Positions 27,201-36,518 of a stretch of 64,000 bases of DNA are shown here, one piece after another. Location: the NCBI GenBank assembly GCA_944326355.1, contig CALVDO010000008.1:1-64000 (forward strand), written 5' to 3'. Position numbers and translations under genes: made by a program. Each line of letters begins with the position of its first letter. The stretch's first letter is position 1. Source of the DNA: an uncultured Bacteroidales bacterium (GTDB taxonomy: Bacteria; Bacteroidota; Bacteroidia; Bacteroidales; UBA932). The notes under the pieces were generated by a model. That model made no database searches. It was not told where the DNA came from and was given only the letters and a program-made list of their open reading frames with translations.

Positions 27201-27456
27201 CAACGGTCTTGCATCCACATTCTGGCTCAGGAACGGACGCTACCTGAGGCTCAAGTCAGCCCAGCTCGGATACTCTCTTCCGAGGAAATGGATGAAGCAT
27301 ATAAAGGTGGAGAACCTGAGAATCTTCGTGGAGGGCTCCAACCTGTTCACCATCGACGGGCTTCCTGACGGCATCGACCCTGAGTCTCCGGGAGTGAACA
27401 ACGGATATTATCCTCAGCAGCGCACCGTTATGGGCGGAATCTCATTGACGTTCTGA
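24229..27456 (+). CDS. SusC-like TonB-dependent outer-membrane transporter
   Basis: From the chosen Met (MKDNHSIL) there are 1075 residues: a signal peptide ending SYA-QHF, a carboxypeptidase-regulatory-like domain (VKGKVIDSDSLPLAGVAVLI), the TonB-box region DEIVVIGYGTAKKQSLTGAVS, the plug with LRIRGSRYGVTYIVDGMPR, and a 22-strand barrel ending GGISLTF. It imports glycan fragments captured by its SusD partner, encoded 17 bases downstream. An upstream ATG (24133) overlaps the AGE gene and lacks a signal peptide, so it was not chosen. A G8 run at 24900-24907, in the plug (GAGGVILI), is a possible slippage site. Confidence 0.97.
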   Translation: MKDNHSILSGLRHALRRVLLSACIVCAGSVASYAQHFVKGKVIDSDSLPLAGVAVLIEGTGTGVSTDADGNYSIEAQENSSLIFSFIGMQEQTVPVSGRSVIDVVMEPEMQSLDEIVVIGYGTAKKQSLTGAVSAIQGDELLKAPSTNVSSLLGGRLPGVSSVQTSGEPGDDQATLRIRGSRYGVTYIVDGMPRSINDIDPNDIESISVLKDGASAAVYGLQGAGGVILITTKKGDRGKTRVNYTGSVGVSMNANFPEFMDGPQFAYYYNMADMMDQFANGSITAISQYKPVFTSENVAAMLNGDPSDGWDNVNYIDKVFGTGVNQKHNVSVQGGNEDVRYFTSFGYQGQKGNIDNFTYRRYNFRSNVEANVGRNWHFTAGVSGSITDKSSPAYASGGTDGDANLGEQGWLSIAHQAIMMHPYLPETWNGEYTGTIQRNTSLPNSPLAAIYDSGYRKVKGFSLQTNVAIQYDIPWVKGLNLKVTGAYDYSTSHNKNLNTPYSVLVHSMPTSSAGWTWSQQQDPRGTANGVNLGEGQATSSQLVGQGSINYANTFGKHNVEAMALVELRDYRSNNLLAYNKNMSFAELPELGFGEPADDPINGYSDATRSIGYVFRLKYDYDNKYLAELTGRYDGSYKFAGNVAGKRWAFFPSASVAWRISKENFMSGATFLDDLKIRASVGLLGNDSTVASYAFLSTYALADGNGNSYNTILNGQILQALRTSVVANPNLTWENTLTYNVGVDFTMWRGMLGMEFDAFYNYTYDMLTYMGGDYPPSMGGYYSTWANYSRMESKGVELLLTHRNSFELAGRRFTYGIGFNISYAANRWLRNTDSPNTVNGRKTVGKSVDAFNVWIADGLYRSEEEIDNSAWYGSRPNVGDIKYRDLNGDGRITEDDRTLIGRSNRPQLTYGLNIDFTWMGFDFNAQFTGGALFDVSLTGTYYNGYDDNTVWTQAFKENANSPLYLVENAYSVLNPNGEFPRLTLGNQGHGGDNGLASTFWLRNGRYLRLKSAQLGYSLPRKWMKHIKVENLRIFVEGSNLFTIDGLPDGIDPESPGVNNGYYPQQRTVMGGISLTF

Positions 27457-27473
27457 TTTAAATGGATTTGTTT

Positions 27474-29123
27474 ATGAAAAAGAAAACATTATATGCGATA
27501 ATTCTCGGCGCCTCAATGTCTGCGGCATCATGCACGAGCTTCCTCGACATGACGCCGACGGACAGCACGTCAGACCGTCTGGTGTGGAGCACGGTCGAGT
27601 ATGCCGAGCTTGCAGTGAACGACTTCTACCGCTATATAGACTATCTGAGCGGATTCAACACAGGCCAGTGCCTGGCAGGAATGACAGAGGCGCTTACCGA
27701 CCAGCTGAAATACGGCTCCTACAACTACAATTCCTACTGCCGCATCTCGAGCGAGATAGCATACGGCGGGGCGGTGCTTACCGCAAGCTATGTGGACACC
27801 TATCTCGGCAACTGGTCCACGATGTACGAGTACATCAGAAGGGTGAATGAAGGCATATACAACCTTCACCGCTACGGAACGTTTGATCCGGCCGACATGG
27901 AAAGGATAGAGGCTGAGATGCGCTTCTTCAGAGGCTTCCTCTACACAGACCTCATCAAGCGCTACAAGGATGTCATCATCTACAATGAAGACCTGACCTC
28001 AATAACGAGAGACAAGAATGTCACTCCTGAGGCCGAATGCTGGAACTTTGTCTACAGCGACCTCATGTATGCTGCAGAGCATCTCCCGTCAGGCACAGAT
28101 CCGGACGGCAGGCTGACAAGCGGCGCAGCGTACGCCCTTCTTTCACGCGCCATGCTCTACGCTGAGAGGTGGAGCGACGCTAAGACTGCAGCAGAGGCCG
28201 TCATGGCAATGGGCTATGACCTTGAGCCGAACTATGCAGATGCGTTCAGACAGGGCAGCATAGAGGCCATCCTCCAGTACAGCTATAACTCCAGCACAAG
28301 CGTCACCCACTCCTTTGACGGATATATGGCTCCGGGCGGAGACCGCGCTCTCGACGGCAACTCCATGACAGGCGGCTACGGCACTCCTACCCAGGAGATG
28401 GTAGAGTCGTACGAGCTTGCTGAAGGCGGCTTCCCGGACTGGTCTCCATGGCACACGGGAGAGGGAACGGACCAGACTCCTCCGTACAGCCGGCTTGAGC
28501 CGCGCTTCGCCGCGACTGTCCTCTACAACGGAGCGCAGTGGAAGGGCCGTACGATAGAGACGTTCGTCAACGGCACGGACGGATTCGCCCAGTGGATGAC
28601 AGATGCCAGCCCGGAAGGACGCACAGTCACCGGATACTATCTGCGCAAGCTCGTCGACGAGACCCACAGCTTCAGAACAGTGCAGGCAAGCACCCAGCCG
28701 TGGACAGAGCTCCGTCTTGCAGAGGTGATTCTCAACCATGCCGAGGCAAGCTTCAGAAGCGGGGACGAGGCCTCTGCTAATGCAGACGTCAGACGCATCA
28801 GACAGAGGGTAGGACTTCCTTATTCAGACCTTTCCGGCGAGAGCCTCATGGCTGCCATACGCCAGGAGAGAAAGGTAGAGCTGGCTTTTGAGGGCCACTA
28901 CTACTGGGACATGAGACGCTGGAGACTTGCGGAAACAGCATTCACAGGCATCCGTCTGCACGGAATGAGAATCGAGCAGAACGCCACAGGCGGCTATGTC
29001 TACACGATTGTGGAATGCGACGACCAGAACCGCAACTTCCCTTCAAAGATGTACCGCTGCCCAATACCTCAGTCTGAACTCAACAACAACGGCCTTATCA
29101 GCCAGTTCCCTGAATGGAATTAA
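27474..29123 (+). CDS. SusD/RagB-like glycan-binding lipoprotein
   Basis: MKKKTLYAIILGASMSAASC is an SPII signal; the upstream ATG (27462) would only add MDLF. The mature chain shows the SusD N-terminal pattern FLDMTPTDSTSDRLVWSTVEYAELAVN and the C-terminal RIRQRVGLPY...IRQERKVELAFEGHYYWDMRRWR, followed by a closing YRCPIPQSELNNN. It binds the glycan on the cell surface and forms the lid of the SusC barrel. Its length of 549 is normal. It lies directly behind SusC. Confidence 0.97.
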   Translation: MKKKTLYAIILGASMSAASCTSFLDMTPTDSTSDRLVWSTVEYAELAVNDFYRYIDYLSGFNTGQCLAGMTEALTDQLKYGSYNYNSYCRISSEIAYGGAVLTASYVDTYLGNWSTMYEYIRRVNEGIYNLHRYGTFDPADMERIEAEMRFFRGFLYTDLIKRYKDVIIYNEDLTSITRDKNVTPEAECWNFVYSDLMYAAEHLPSGTDPDGRLTSGAAYALLSRAMLYAERWSDAKTAAEAVMAMGYDLEPNYADAFRQGSIEAILQYSYNSSTSVTHSFDGYMAPGGDRALDGNSMTGGYGTPTQEMVESYELAEGGFPDWSPWHTGEGTDQTPPYSRLEPRFAATVLYNGAQWKGRTIETFVNGTDGFAQWMTDASPEGRTVTGYYLRKLVDETHSFRTVQASTQPWTELRLAEVILNHAEASFRSGDEASANADVRRIRQRVGLPYSDLSGESLMAAIRQERKVELAFEGHYYWDMRRWRLAETAFTGIRLHGMRIEQNATGGYVYTIVECDDQNRNFPSKMYRCPIPQSELNNNGLISQFPEWN

Positions 29124-29141
29124 TCTAAATCGAAGACAGAG

Positions 29142-30830
29142 ATGAAAAGAAACATTATAATGACATTTGCCCTGATCTCCATGCTTGCCTCCTCCTGCGT
29201 CAAGCCGGAGTTTGTCGAGCCGACGGCGACACGTCAGGGCCTGACAAGTCTCGAGGCCATCTTCACCTTCGGCCCGTACAGAGACCAGACCATGGGGACG
29301 CTGACCATATCAGACGACTCGCAGGAAAGGTTCGTGATCCCGGTTCCGTGGTTTTTCCCTGAGACATCGGACGACGAGACCACTCTTTATATGACAAAAG
29401 TGAGAGTACGGGCCGTTCTTGAGCCTAACTATACTCTTGACCCGCCTCTTTCAATTCTTGACCTTACTAAGGAGAACTGGTTCACTTACACCAATCCTCA
29501 GGGCGAGTCCCGCCAGATCTGCATCACAGGAGATAGAGTGAAGTCCGCAGCCTGCGACCTTCAGGCGTTCTCTATAAATGACCCGGCCATTGTCGGAGTG
29601 ATAGACGCCTCCAGCAGAAGAGTGTCGCTCGTGTCTGCAGACGACCTGTCCTCATGCACGGCCACGGCTCAGGTATCCGCTCATGCGACCATATCTCCTG
29701 ACCCGTCCGAGCCGCGCAGCTACAACGATCCTGTGGAATTCACAGTCACCGCGCATGACGGAGTGACGGAGTCCGTCTGGACAGTCGTAAAGGAGGTTCC
29801 TGAGAAGATAGACTACGGATTCAACAGCACTTCAGTGACGCAGCTGTTCAGCTTCGAGCCGTCAAGCCGTATCAGCTTCCCTGCATATACGGAGACTGTC
29901 TACCCGTCAATGGCGATGATCGGAAGCAGGCTTGTAGTGTCATTCGGCAACGGCACCGTTCCGGTATATCTCAATGCCATCACAGGAGTCCGCGAGGGCG
30001 AGATCAATCTCGGATCGGCATCTGCCGGGTCAGTTGCGAGCGACGAGGGCGGCAACATGCTGATATGCAACCATGCCGGAGCCGGAGAGACTGTGAATAT
30101 ATGGAGGACTGCCTCTGTAACAGACGCCCCTGTGCTCTTCCACTCGTTCACCAACTCCACTGACATCCCTATGGGATACAAGATGAAGGTGATCGGAAAC
30201 ATCGACGCTGACGCGCAGATCGTCATAACAAATGAAGGCATTGCGGACGTCACTACAAGCAGCCGCTTCACAATACTGACTGTCAGAGACGGAGCAGTCG
30301 CTTCTGTTGAGGTCAAGGACGTGACTGCCGCAGGACTTGCATGGAGCGCAGCCCCTGTCAACAACACTACTGTGGTACCTGTGTCTACAGATCCTGCGGA
30401 CGGATACTGCCTTTCATACTACTCCGACAACCAGCTCACATGGGTTAGAGGCGACATGACCATAGGCGCGCAGATGAGCACGGATGTGGCAGGCGAGGTA
30501 GCCAACGGCAACCAGAACGCCAACACTCTCGACTCGAAGACATTCAACAACGCCAGATATGTCGCATGGCTCATCACCAGCCACTTCCCGATGTGGGGCG
30601 CCGGCCCTAAGCTGTACCTGTACGACATGGCTAACCCTTCATCAATAGTGTCTAATGACGCTGTGCTTGCATATCCGTCCCTCGAATGGTATCAGCAGGC
30701 AGCGGCAGGAGTCGCAGCCGGAGACGTGCTCATCGCTCCGTCAGCGGACGGGTTCATGATGTACATCTACTACTACGACCACAACTGCGGCGTCATCGGA
30801 GGATATTCAGCAGACTGCATAAAGAGATAA
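29142..30830 (+). CDS. DUF5018-type PUL lipoprotein
   Basis: An SPII signal ending LASSC marks a surface lipoprotein of 562 residues. The N-terminal third has two Ig-like parts (GTLTISDDSQERFVIPVPWF, then AACDLQAFSINDPAIVGVID). The rest has repeating beta-strand blades (MAMIGSRLVVSFGNGTVPVYLNAITG), suggesting a beta-propeller. DUF5018 proteins usually follow SusD and are thought to bind the glycan on the surface. It is part of the SusCD operon with an 18-bp gap. Confidence 0.75.
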   Translation: MKRNIIMTFALISMLASSCVKPEFVEPTATRQGLTSLEAIFTFGPYRDQTMGTLTISDDSQERFVIPVPWFFPETSDDETTLYMTKVRVRAVLEPNYTLDPPLSILDLTKENWFTYTNPQGESRQICITGDRVKSAACDLQAFSINDPAIVGVIDASSRRVSLVSADDLSSCTATAQVSAHATISPDPSEPRSYNDPVEFTVTAHDGVTESVWTVVKEVPEKIDYGFNSTSVTQLFSFEPSSRISFPAYTETVYPSMAMIGSRLVVSFGNGTVPVYLNAITGVREGEINLGSASAGSVASDEGGNMLICNHAGAGETVNIWRTASVTDAPVLFHSFTNSTDIPMGYKMKVIGNIDADAQIVITNEGIADVTTSSRFTILTVRDGAVASVEVKDVTAAGLAWSAAPVNNTTVVPVSTDPADGYCLSYYSDNQLTWVRGDMTIGAQMSTDVAGEVANGNQNANTLDSKTFNNARYVAWLITSHFPMWGAGPKLYLYDMANPSSIVSNDAVLAYPSLEWYQQAAAGVAAGDVLIAPSADGFMMYIYYYDHNCGVIGGYSADCIKR

Positions 30831-30837
30831 GACTTAC

Positions 30838-32256
30838 ATGAAAACAAACAGAATACTGCTTTTGGCTGCGGCCATGACCTTCATCTGCTCATGTGAAGAC
30901 GCATACCAGTATCCCGAGTGGATATGGAATGACGGAACAGAAGAGCCGGCAGTGCCGGAAGGCCCGGATGATCCTGACGATCCGGGCACTCCGGATGACT
31001 CCAAGCCGAGATATGTATGGATTGACGCATCAGCCAACTTCAGCGACTATGCCAACAGTCAGGAGAACATAGCGGCCGATCTGCAGAAGATAAAGGACGC
31101 CGGATTCACCGACATCATCGTCGATGTGCGTCCTACCAGCGGAAATGTGCTTTTCAGCTCGGCTTCCGGCACTCCTCTCACAAGGATAGACGCGTGGACC
31201 AGCAACGGCTATGTATGGCTGGAAAGAACTGAGACATTCGACTATCTCCAGGCTTTCATAGACGCAGGACATGCCCTCGGGCTTGGAGTGAACGCCAGCA
31301 TCAACACATTTGTCGGCGGCTATCTCTGTCCTTACGGACTGGGAAGCGACGGCATGCTGTTCGACGATCCTTCCAGAAAGGACTGGGCGACCTCGATCAA
31401 CGCAGAGAGCGGAATCGTCAATACGATGGATCTTCTGGACGACACCTCCGACTACGGGGCCAAGTTCCTCAATCCTGCAGATGACGAGGTGCAGGAGTAT
31501 GTCCTCGGGCTGCTGGCTGACCTTGCCGCATACGATGTGGACGGCATCATACTAGACCGCTGCAGATATGACGACTACGGCCTGATGAGCGACTTCTCGG
31601 ACATCTCCAGGGAAAAGTTCGAGGAATATGCCGGGAAGACCGTGGAGAACTGGCCGGACGACATCTTCGCTCCGGGCACGACAGAGCTGAGCTGGCCTGT
31701 GAGCGACAATGTGAAGCTCTGGCTCGAATTCAGGGCGAAAGTCATCCACGACTTTATCGAGAAGGCCGCCCAGAAAGTGCATTCTGTCAATCCAGACGTC
31801 CGCTTCGGCGCATACGTCGGCGCGTGGTACTCCTCATACTACACATCAGGAGTCAACTGGGCAAGCCCTCAGTACGACCCGTCGGCAGAATACAGCTGGG
31901 CATCTGCGAACTACAAGGACTACGGCTATGCCGACCACTGCGACTTCATGTTCCTGGGAGCGTATGCAAGCGCCGACAATATCTACGGGACAGGCGAGTG
32001 GACAATGCAGGGATTCTGCGAGCAGGGCAGGGAGCTGCTGAAGGGCGACACCGTATTTGCCGGAGGCCCTGACATCGGAAACAGCTCAGGATGGACAGAC
32101 GGAGGGCTGGCCGCCCTCATCCCGGATGCGATAGACGCATGCATCACCCCTAGCGACGGCTTCTTCGTATTCGACCTCTGCCATATAAAGATGTATGATT
32201 ATTGGGATGCCTTCAAGCAGGGATTTGACAAGTATCTTTCCTCTGCAGGCCAGTAA
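30838..32256 (+). CDS. GHL10-type glycosyl hydrolase lipoprotein (second copy)
   Basis: The start MKTNRILLLAAAMTFICSC is an SPII signal. A Pro/Asp-rich linker (EGPDDPDDPGTPDDSKPR) then leads into the GHL10 barrel: WIDASANFSDYANSQ, KDAGFTDIIVDVRPTSGNV, VDGIILDRCRYDD, and VNWASPQYDPSAEYSWASANY. The last is nearly shared with the first copy at 16712 (VNWASRDYDPSEEYGWATPEY). It probably acts on the cell surface, since the linker would hold the enzyme away from the membrane, whereas the first copy may act in the periplasm. Two paralogues in one PUL suggest different linkages or sites. It is 7 bases after the DUF5018 gene. Confidence 0.75.
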   Translation: MKTNRILLLAAAMTFICSCEDAYQYPEWIWNDGTEEPAVPEGPDDPDDPGTPDDSKPRYVWIDASANFSDYANSQENIAADLQKIKDAGFTDIIVDVRPTSGNVLFSSASGTPLTRIDAWTSNGYVWLERTETFDYLQAFIDAGHALGLGVNASINTFVGGYLCPYGLGSDGMLFDDPSRKDWATSINAESGIVNTMDLLDDTSDYGAKFLNPADDEVQEYVLGLLADLAAYDVDGIILDRCRYDDYGLMSDFSDISREKFEEYAGKTVENWPDDIFAPGTTELSWPVSDNVKLWLEFRAKVIHDFIEKAAQKVHSVNPDVRFGAYVGAWYSSYYTSGVNWASPQYDPSAEYSWASANYKDYGYADHCDFMFLGAYASADNIYGTGEWTMQGFCEQGRELLKGDTVFAGGPDIGNSSGWTDGGLAALIPDAIDACITPSDGFFVFDLCHIKMYDYWDAFKQGFDKYLSSAGQ

Positions 32257-32284
32257 TGTTGTCACACGAATTAAATAAAGCATT

Positions 32285-34129
32285 ATGAATATAACCAGAA
32301 CAGTTTTGATGCTCGGCCTTGCCGTCCTGTCCGTCTCATGCCAGGACAGGATGGAGGGCGACGGCAGAATCGAGGCGGCAGGAGACTCCTCGTTCACTCC
32401 GGTAATAGCATCCGCAGGAGGCACGGCCACGATAGAGTTCACGACAGACGGTGACTGGAACGCCAAGGTGCCTGACATATCATCCTATTCGTGGAGCTCC
32501 ATCATTCCGACAAGCGGCGGAGCCGGAACCAATGTCATCACGGTCACGGCTCTTCGCAACGACGGCACTGATGACCGCTCTTTCACTTTCGACATCATTT
32601 CCGGAGGCGCTGTCCAGAATGTGACTGTCACTCAGAGACAGAAGAATGCCCTTACCGTGACCGAGGGAGCGTTTGAAGTCGCAGCGGAAGGCGGACAGGT
32701 GAGAATCGAGGTAGTGGCCAACGTGGACTACGAGTATTCCATAGAGGAGGCCGCAGCGTCATGGATAGTGCCTGTGCCTGAGAGCCGCGCCATGGATACG
32801 ACAGAGGTGCTGCTGAACGTCCTTCCTAACCCGGACTTCGAGAATGCACGCACCGGCCATGTGACGATTGTCAGCGGAGACATAAGCCAGGAGATCACCA
32901 TATCCCAGGCCGCTCTTGAGCGTGTATTCGAAGTCACTCCGGCATCTCTTGAAATAGACCGCAACGGAGGTGACGTGTCCTTCTCAGTAAACGCCAACTT
33001 CGAGTACGAGGTGACTATGGAAGAGAATGACTGGCTCACTCCTAAGTCTTCAGAGAACGGCACCTACACATATACGGCAGCCGTCAACCCTGACTTCGGG
33101 TCAAGAACTGCCACGATCAATGTCACTACCGGAGTCGAGGGCTACAGCGCGGCTGTCACTGTCAAGCAGACAGGAGAGGCAGACGTGAATGTGCTCTGGT
33201 CGCATACCTATGCCTCCTACGGAGTCAGCCTGTCCTCGCCGGTTCTGAGGCTTGCCGAGTATGAGGATCATCTTCTCGTGTCCACAGGCTCGTCCGTGTT
33301 TGCCGTGAACCGTCAGACCGGAGAATACGAGCAGGCGGTCACCCTTCCTGAGGGGATGACGGTGACATCTCTGACAAATGACGATGCCGGAAACATCATA
33401 TTTGCCGCGAATGCAGCATACGGCTCGACGCTGAACATTTATTCCATGAGAGGCATGTCATCAGAGCCTGAGCTTGTGCTTTCATACGATCACAGCAGCA
33501 TCTACAGCGCGTCAATAGGCAATGTCCGCGTCCGCGGAGACGTGAACGGCAAGGCTGTCGTGACGGCTTCTGTGGATGTTTCCCAGTACTGGGTGGCATG
33601 GCAGATCGAAGGCGGCGAGGTGACAGAGACCCTGTACGGGGCCGCTCCTGCCGGAGGTTCACAAGTATGGTCTCCGGAGAGCCTGTGCACCGCACCTGTC
33701 TCAGACGAACTCTCGGACGGCCTTCTCTATATAGGCTATACTGCCGGATACAGCCTGCAGTACTGCGCATCTCCTGCCGACGGCACCTGGACAGTGATTC
33801 ATGAGACAGGCACTGAGGGAAATGAGAACTTCAACTGCATCTCTGTCGCCGACTTCGGAGGACGCAGGTACGCCGCCTATGAGCAGGGCGCATACTTCTC
33901 CTGGGGCTCATGTCCTGAAGCACATCTCATCGACATCACAGACATTGCCGGGGCCTACGAGTCGGTAGTGATACCTTCTGAGGATGTCTCCGGAGGCGCA
34001 GCGTTCACTGAAACAGGACCCGGCAGCGATATTCTTCTTACCGTATCGGATGACGGCAGAGTCATGTACATGTTTGTCACGGACGGCAATTATGACTGCC
34101 TGACCTGCATCACCTTTACGCTTCCGTAG
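32285..34129 (+). CDS. BACON-domain lipoprotein, last gene of the PUL
   Basis: An SPII signal (LAVLSVSC) is followed by three BACON-type beta-sandwich units: about 35-115 (ITVTALRNDGTDDRSFTFDI), 120-205 and 215-300, each ending with a VTVTQ/ITISQ/VTVKQ strand. The C-terminal half has propeller-like repeats (LAEYEDHLLVSTGSSVFAVN) similar in style to the DUF5018 protein. BACON units help hold or bind carbohydrate. It completes the SusCD operon; the stop at 34129 is followed by the eno duplication. Confidence 0.8.
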   Translation: MNITRTVLMLGLAVLSVSCQDRMEGDGRIEAAGDSSFTPVIASAGGTATIEFTTDGDWNAKVPDISSYSWSSIIPTSGGAGTNVITVTALRNDGTDDRSFTFDIISGGAVQNVTVTQRQKNALTVTEGAFEVAAEGGQVRIEVVANVDYEYSIEEAAASWIVPVPESRAMDTTEVLLNVLPNPDFENARTGHVTIVSGDISQEITISQAALERVFEVTPASLEIDRNGGDVSFSVNANFEYEVTMEENDWLTPKSSENGTYTYTAAVNPDFGSRTATINVTTGVEGYSAAVTVKQTGEADVNVLWSHTYASYGVSLSSPVLRLAEYEDHLLVSTGSSVFAVNRQTGEYEQAVTLPEGMTVTSLTNDDAGNIIFAANAAYGSTLNIYSMRGMSSEPELVLSYDHSSIYSASIGNVRVRGDVNGKAVVTASVDVSQYWVAWQIEGGEVTETLYGAAPAGGSQVWSPESLCTAPVSDELSDGLLYIGYTAGYSLQYCASPADGTWTVIHETGTEGNENFNCISVADFGGRRYAAYEQGAYFSWGSCPEAHLIDITDIAGAYESVVIPSEDVSGGAAFTETGPGSDILLTVSDDGRVMYMFVTDGNYDCLTCITFTLP

Positions 34130-34902
<773 letters not shown>

Positions 34903-34934
34903 GATTGTGTGGACTGCCGGCGTGAATCCGGAGG

Positions 34935-35291
34935 TCAGATGCGCTCGAGTGCGTCTGCTGCCCACTGCATGTAAGTCGCGGCCTTCTCGGCAGCCTGCTC
35001 TGCATATCTCATCTGTGTCTCATAGTCGTCTATCGCGTCTTCGGCGTATCGTGAGTATGTTCTGGCTCTGTCGAGGTCGCCCTTCTTTGAATAGTACGCG
35101 GCCTCATTCTGATAGCCCCGAGCCTTCTTGAGATAATACTCCGCCTCTCTCTGATAGCCGTCGGCTTTCTTGCGGTAGTATTCGGCCTCGCGCATGTAGC
35201 TTTCCGCCTTCTTCTGATAATAGTTGTCCTGTCCGGCTGCGCTAAGTGCTGCTCCGACGATGAAGATCAGAATGAAGATGAGTCTTTGCAT
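34935..35291 (-). CDS. Exported coiled-coil protein with 14-residue repeats
   Basis: A signal peptide (MQRLIFILIFIVGAALSAAG) precedes three 14-residue units of pattern YYxKKAxxYxxEAE, for example YYRKKADGYQREAE, then a further charged helix. The chain of 118 residues would form a long periplasmic helix or oligomer. No family recognised; it resembles small Tyr/Lys/Glu repeat proteins of unknown role. Convergent with the eno copy and facing the PUL edge. Confidence 0.75.
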   Translation of the reverse strand: MQRLIFILIFIVGAALSAAGQDNYYQKKAESYMREAEYYRKKADGYQREAEYYLKKARGYQNEAAYYSKKGDLDRARTYSRYAEDAIDDYETQMRYAEQAAEKAATYMQWAADALERI

Positions 35292-35418
35292 GATGTTTCG
35301 GCAAAACTAATGGAGTTCGGGCAAAATATTTATACGATGCATCCGGCGAAGTTCCTGAGGAAATTGCCGGATGCATCTTCTTTTGGGTTTATGTCCGGTG
35401 TGATTTTCTGCAGCCGGA

Positions 35419-35760
35419 TTACATTCCTTTCGGATTTTCACCCCATTCGTTGCTTCCAGGCTGACTGTCAGTGACTGCAAGAACGATGAACCAGATCTGA
35501 CCGATAAGAGGAATGAGGTTTATGAGAATCCACCATCCGTTCTTCCCGATGTCATGCAGTCTGCGTACAGACACGGCCAGACTCGGGATGAGGATCGCAA
35601 GCGAGTATACATAGCATATCCATTCTCCGACTGCGGCGCCAATCAGTCCCACAATTAAGGAGGCGATGAAATTGAAGAGAGTGAACATCCAGTACTCTGT
35701 CCTTCTCGCCCTTGAGCTGAAGTCTGCGTACTGTTTGAAGCATTTGATGTACCAGTTCAT
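35419..35760 (-). CDS. DUF805 inner-membrane protein
   Basis: The 113 residues start MNWYIKCFKQYADFSSRARR and show the DUF805 signature RRTEYWMFTLFN, with SVRRLHDIGKNGWWILINLIP in the middle and three or four membrane segments. Function unknown. The last part, DSQPGSNEWGENPKGM, is typical of the Bacteroidales members. Confidence 0.9.
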   Translation of the reverse strand: MNWYIKCFKQYADFSSRARRTEYWMFTLFNFIASLIVGLIGAAVGEWICYVYSLAILIPSLAVSVRRLHDIGKNGWWILINLIPLIGQIWFIVLAVTDSQPGSNEWGENPKGM

Positions 35761-35888
35761 AAAAGTTTGTTTTAGATGTTATTGTAATATGTCTTAAAGT
35801 TAAGGATAATTTTTCAATTCGTTGCAATTTTCTTCAGTCGGATTGTCGGTATATGAAAAAAGCAGCACATCATCGATGTGCTGCCTTG

Positions 35889-35962
35889 TGACCCCAACAG
35901 GATTCAAACCTGTAACCTTTTGATCCGTAGTCAAATGCTCTATTCAGTTGAGCTATGGGGCC
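35889..35962 (-). tRNA. tRNA-Arg (ACG)
   Basis: On the minus strand: acceptor GGCCCCA/TGGGGTC (one G-T pair), D arm GCTC..GAGC, anticodon stem TTTGA/TCAAA with loop CTACGGA giving ACG, and T arm ACAGG/CCTGT with TTTGAAT. Discriminator A, no encoded CCA. It lies just 3' of rplS. Confidence 0.95.
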
Positions 35963-35977
35963 GTTATTTTTCTTTTC

Positions 35978-36364
35978 CTACTCAGCTGTCGCTGTCTCTT
36001 TGAGGACGGCTACCTTCTTCTCTTTGATTCTCGCCTTCTTACCGGAGAGTTTTCTGAGGTAGAAGATTCTTGCTCTGCGGACTTTTCCGACCTTGTTGAG
36101 CTCGATTGAATCAATGAACGGTGAGGCGAACGGGAAAATCCTTTCTACGCCGATTCCGCTGGAGATCTTGCGTACTGTGAAGGTCTTTGTGTATGGAGAT
36201 GCTCCTCTGATCTGGAGTACCACTCCTCTGAACTTCTGGAGCCTTTCCTTCTCTCCCTCCTTGATGCGGTAAGTGACCGTGATGGTGTCACCTGCCTTGA
36301 AATTCGGGTAGCCTGCCACTTTCTCGTTGGCAAAAGCCTGATCAACTACATTGATGAGATCCAT
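35978..36364 (-). CDS. rplS: 50S ribosomal protein L19
   Basis: Typical sequence: FKAGDTITVTYRIKEGEKER, GVVLQIRGASPYTKTFTVRK, GVERIFPFASPFIDSIEL and VRRARIFYLRKLSGKKARIKE. L19 lies at the interface of the two ribosomal subunits. The 128-aa chain has the usual short C-terminal extension for this phylum. It has its own promoter at 36437-36467. Confidence 0.98.
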   Translation of the reverse strand: MDLINVVDQAFANEKVAGYPNFKAGDTITVTYRIKEGEKERLQKFRGVVLQIRGASPYTKTFTVRKISSGIGVERIFPFASPFIDSIELNKVGKVRRARIFYLRKLSGKKARIKEKKVAVLKETATAE

Positions 36365-36436
36365 TTCTGTAACTTTTTATGGCAACATTGCGCTATTTTT
36401 CACCCGTCGCAAGAGGTTGCTATCATTTTGGGACTG

Positions 36437-36467
36437 CAAAGGTACTAATTAATTCTTAACCTCCAAA
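36437..36467 (-). promoter_or_regulatory. Promoter of rplS
   Basis: On the minus strand TTTG (36464-36467), exactly 19 bases, then TACCTTTG (36437-36444): a perfect Bacteroidota promoter, 72 bp upstream of the start codon. Confidence 0.8.
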
Positions 36468-36518
36468 TTTTTTATCAAAAATTTATGGCAAAAACTATAC
36501 GGCTGTCCCTCTATGGCT

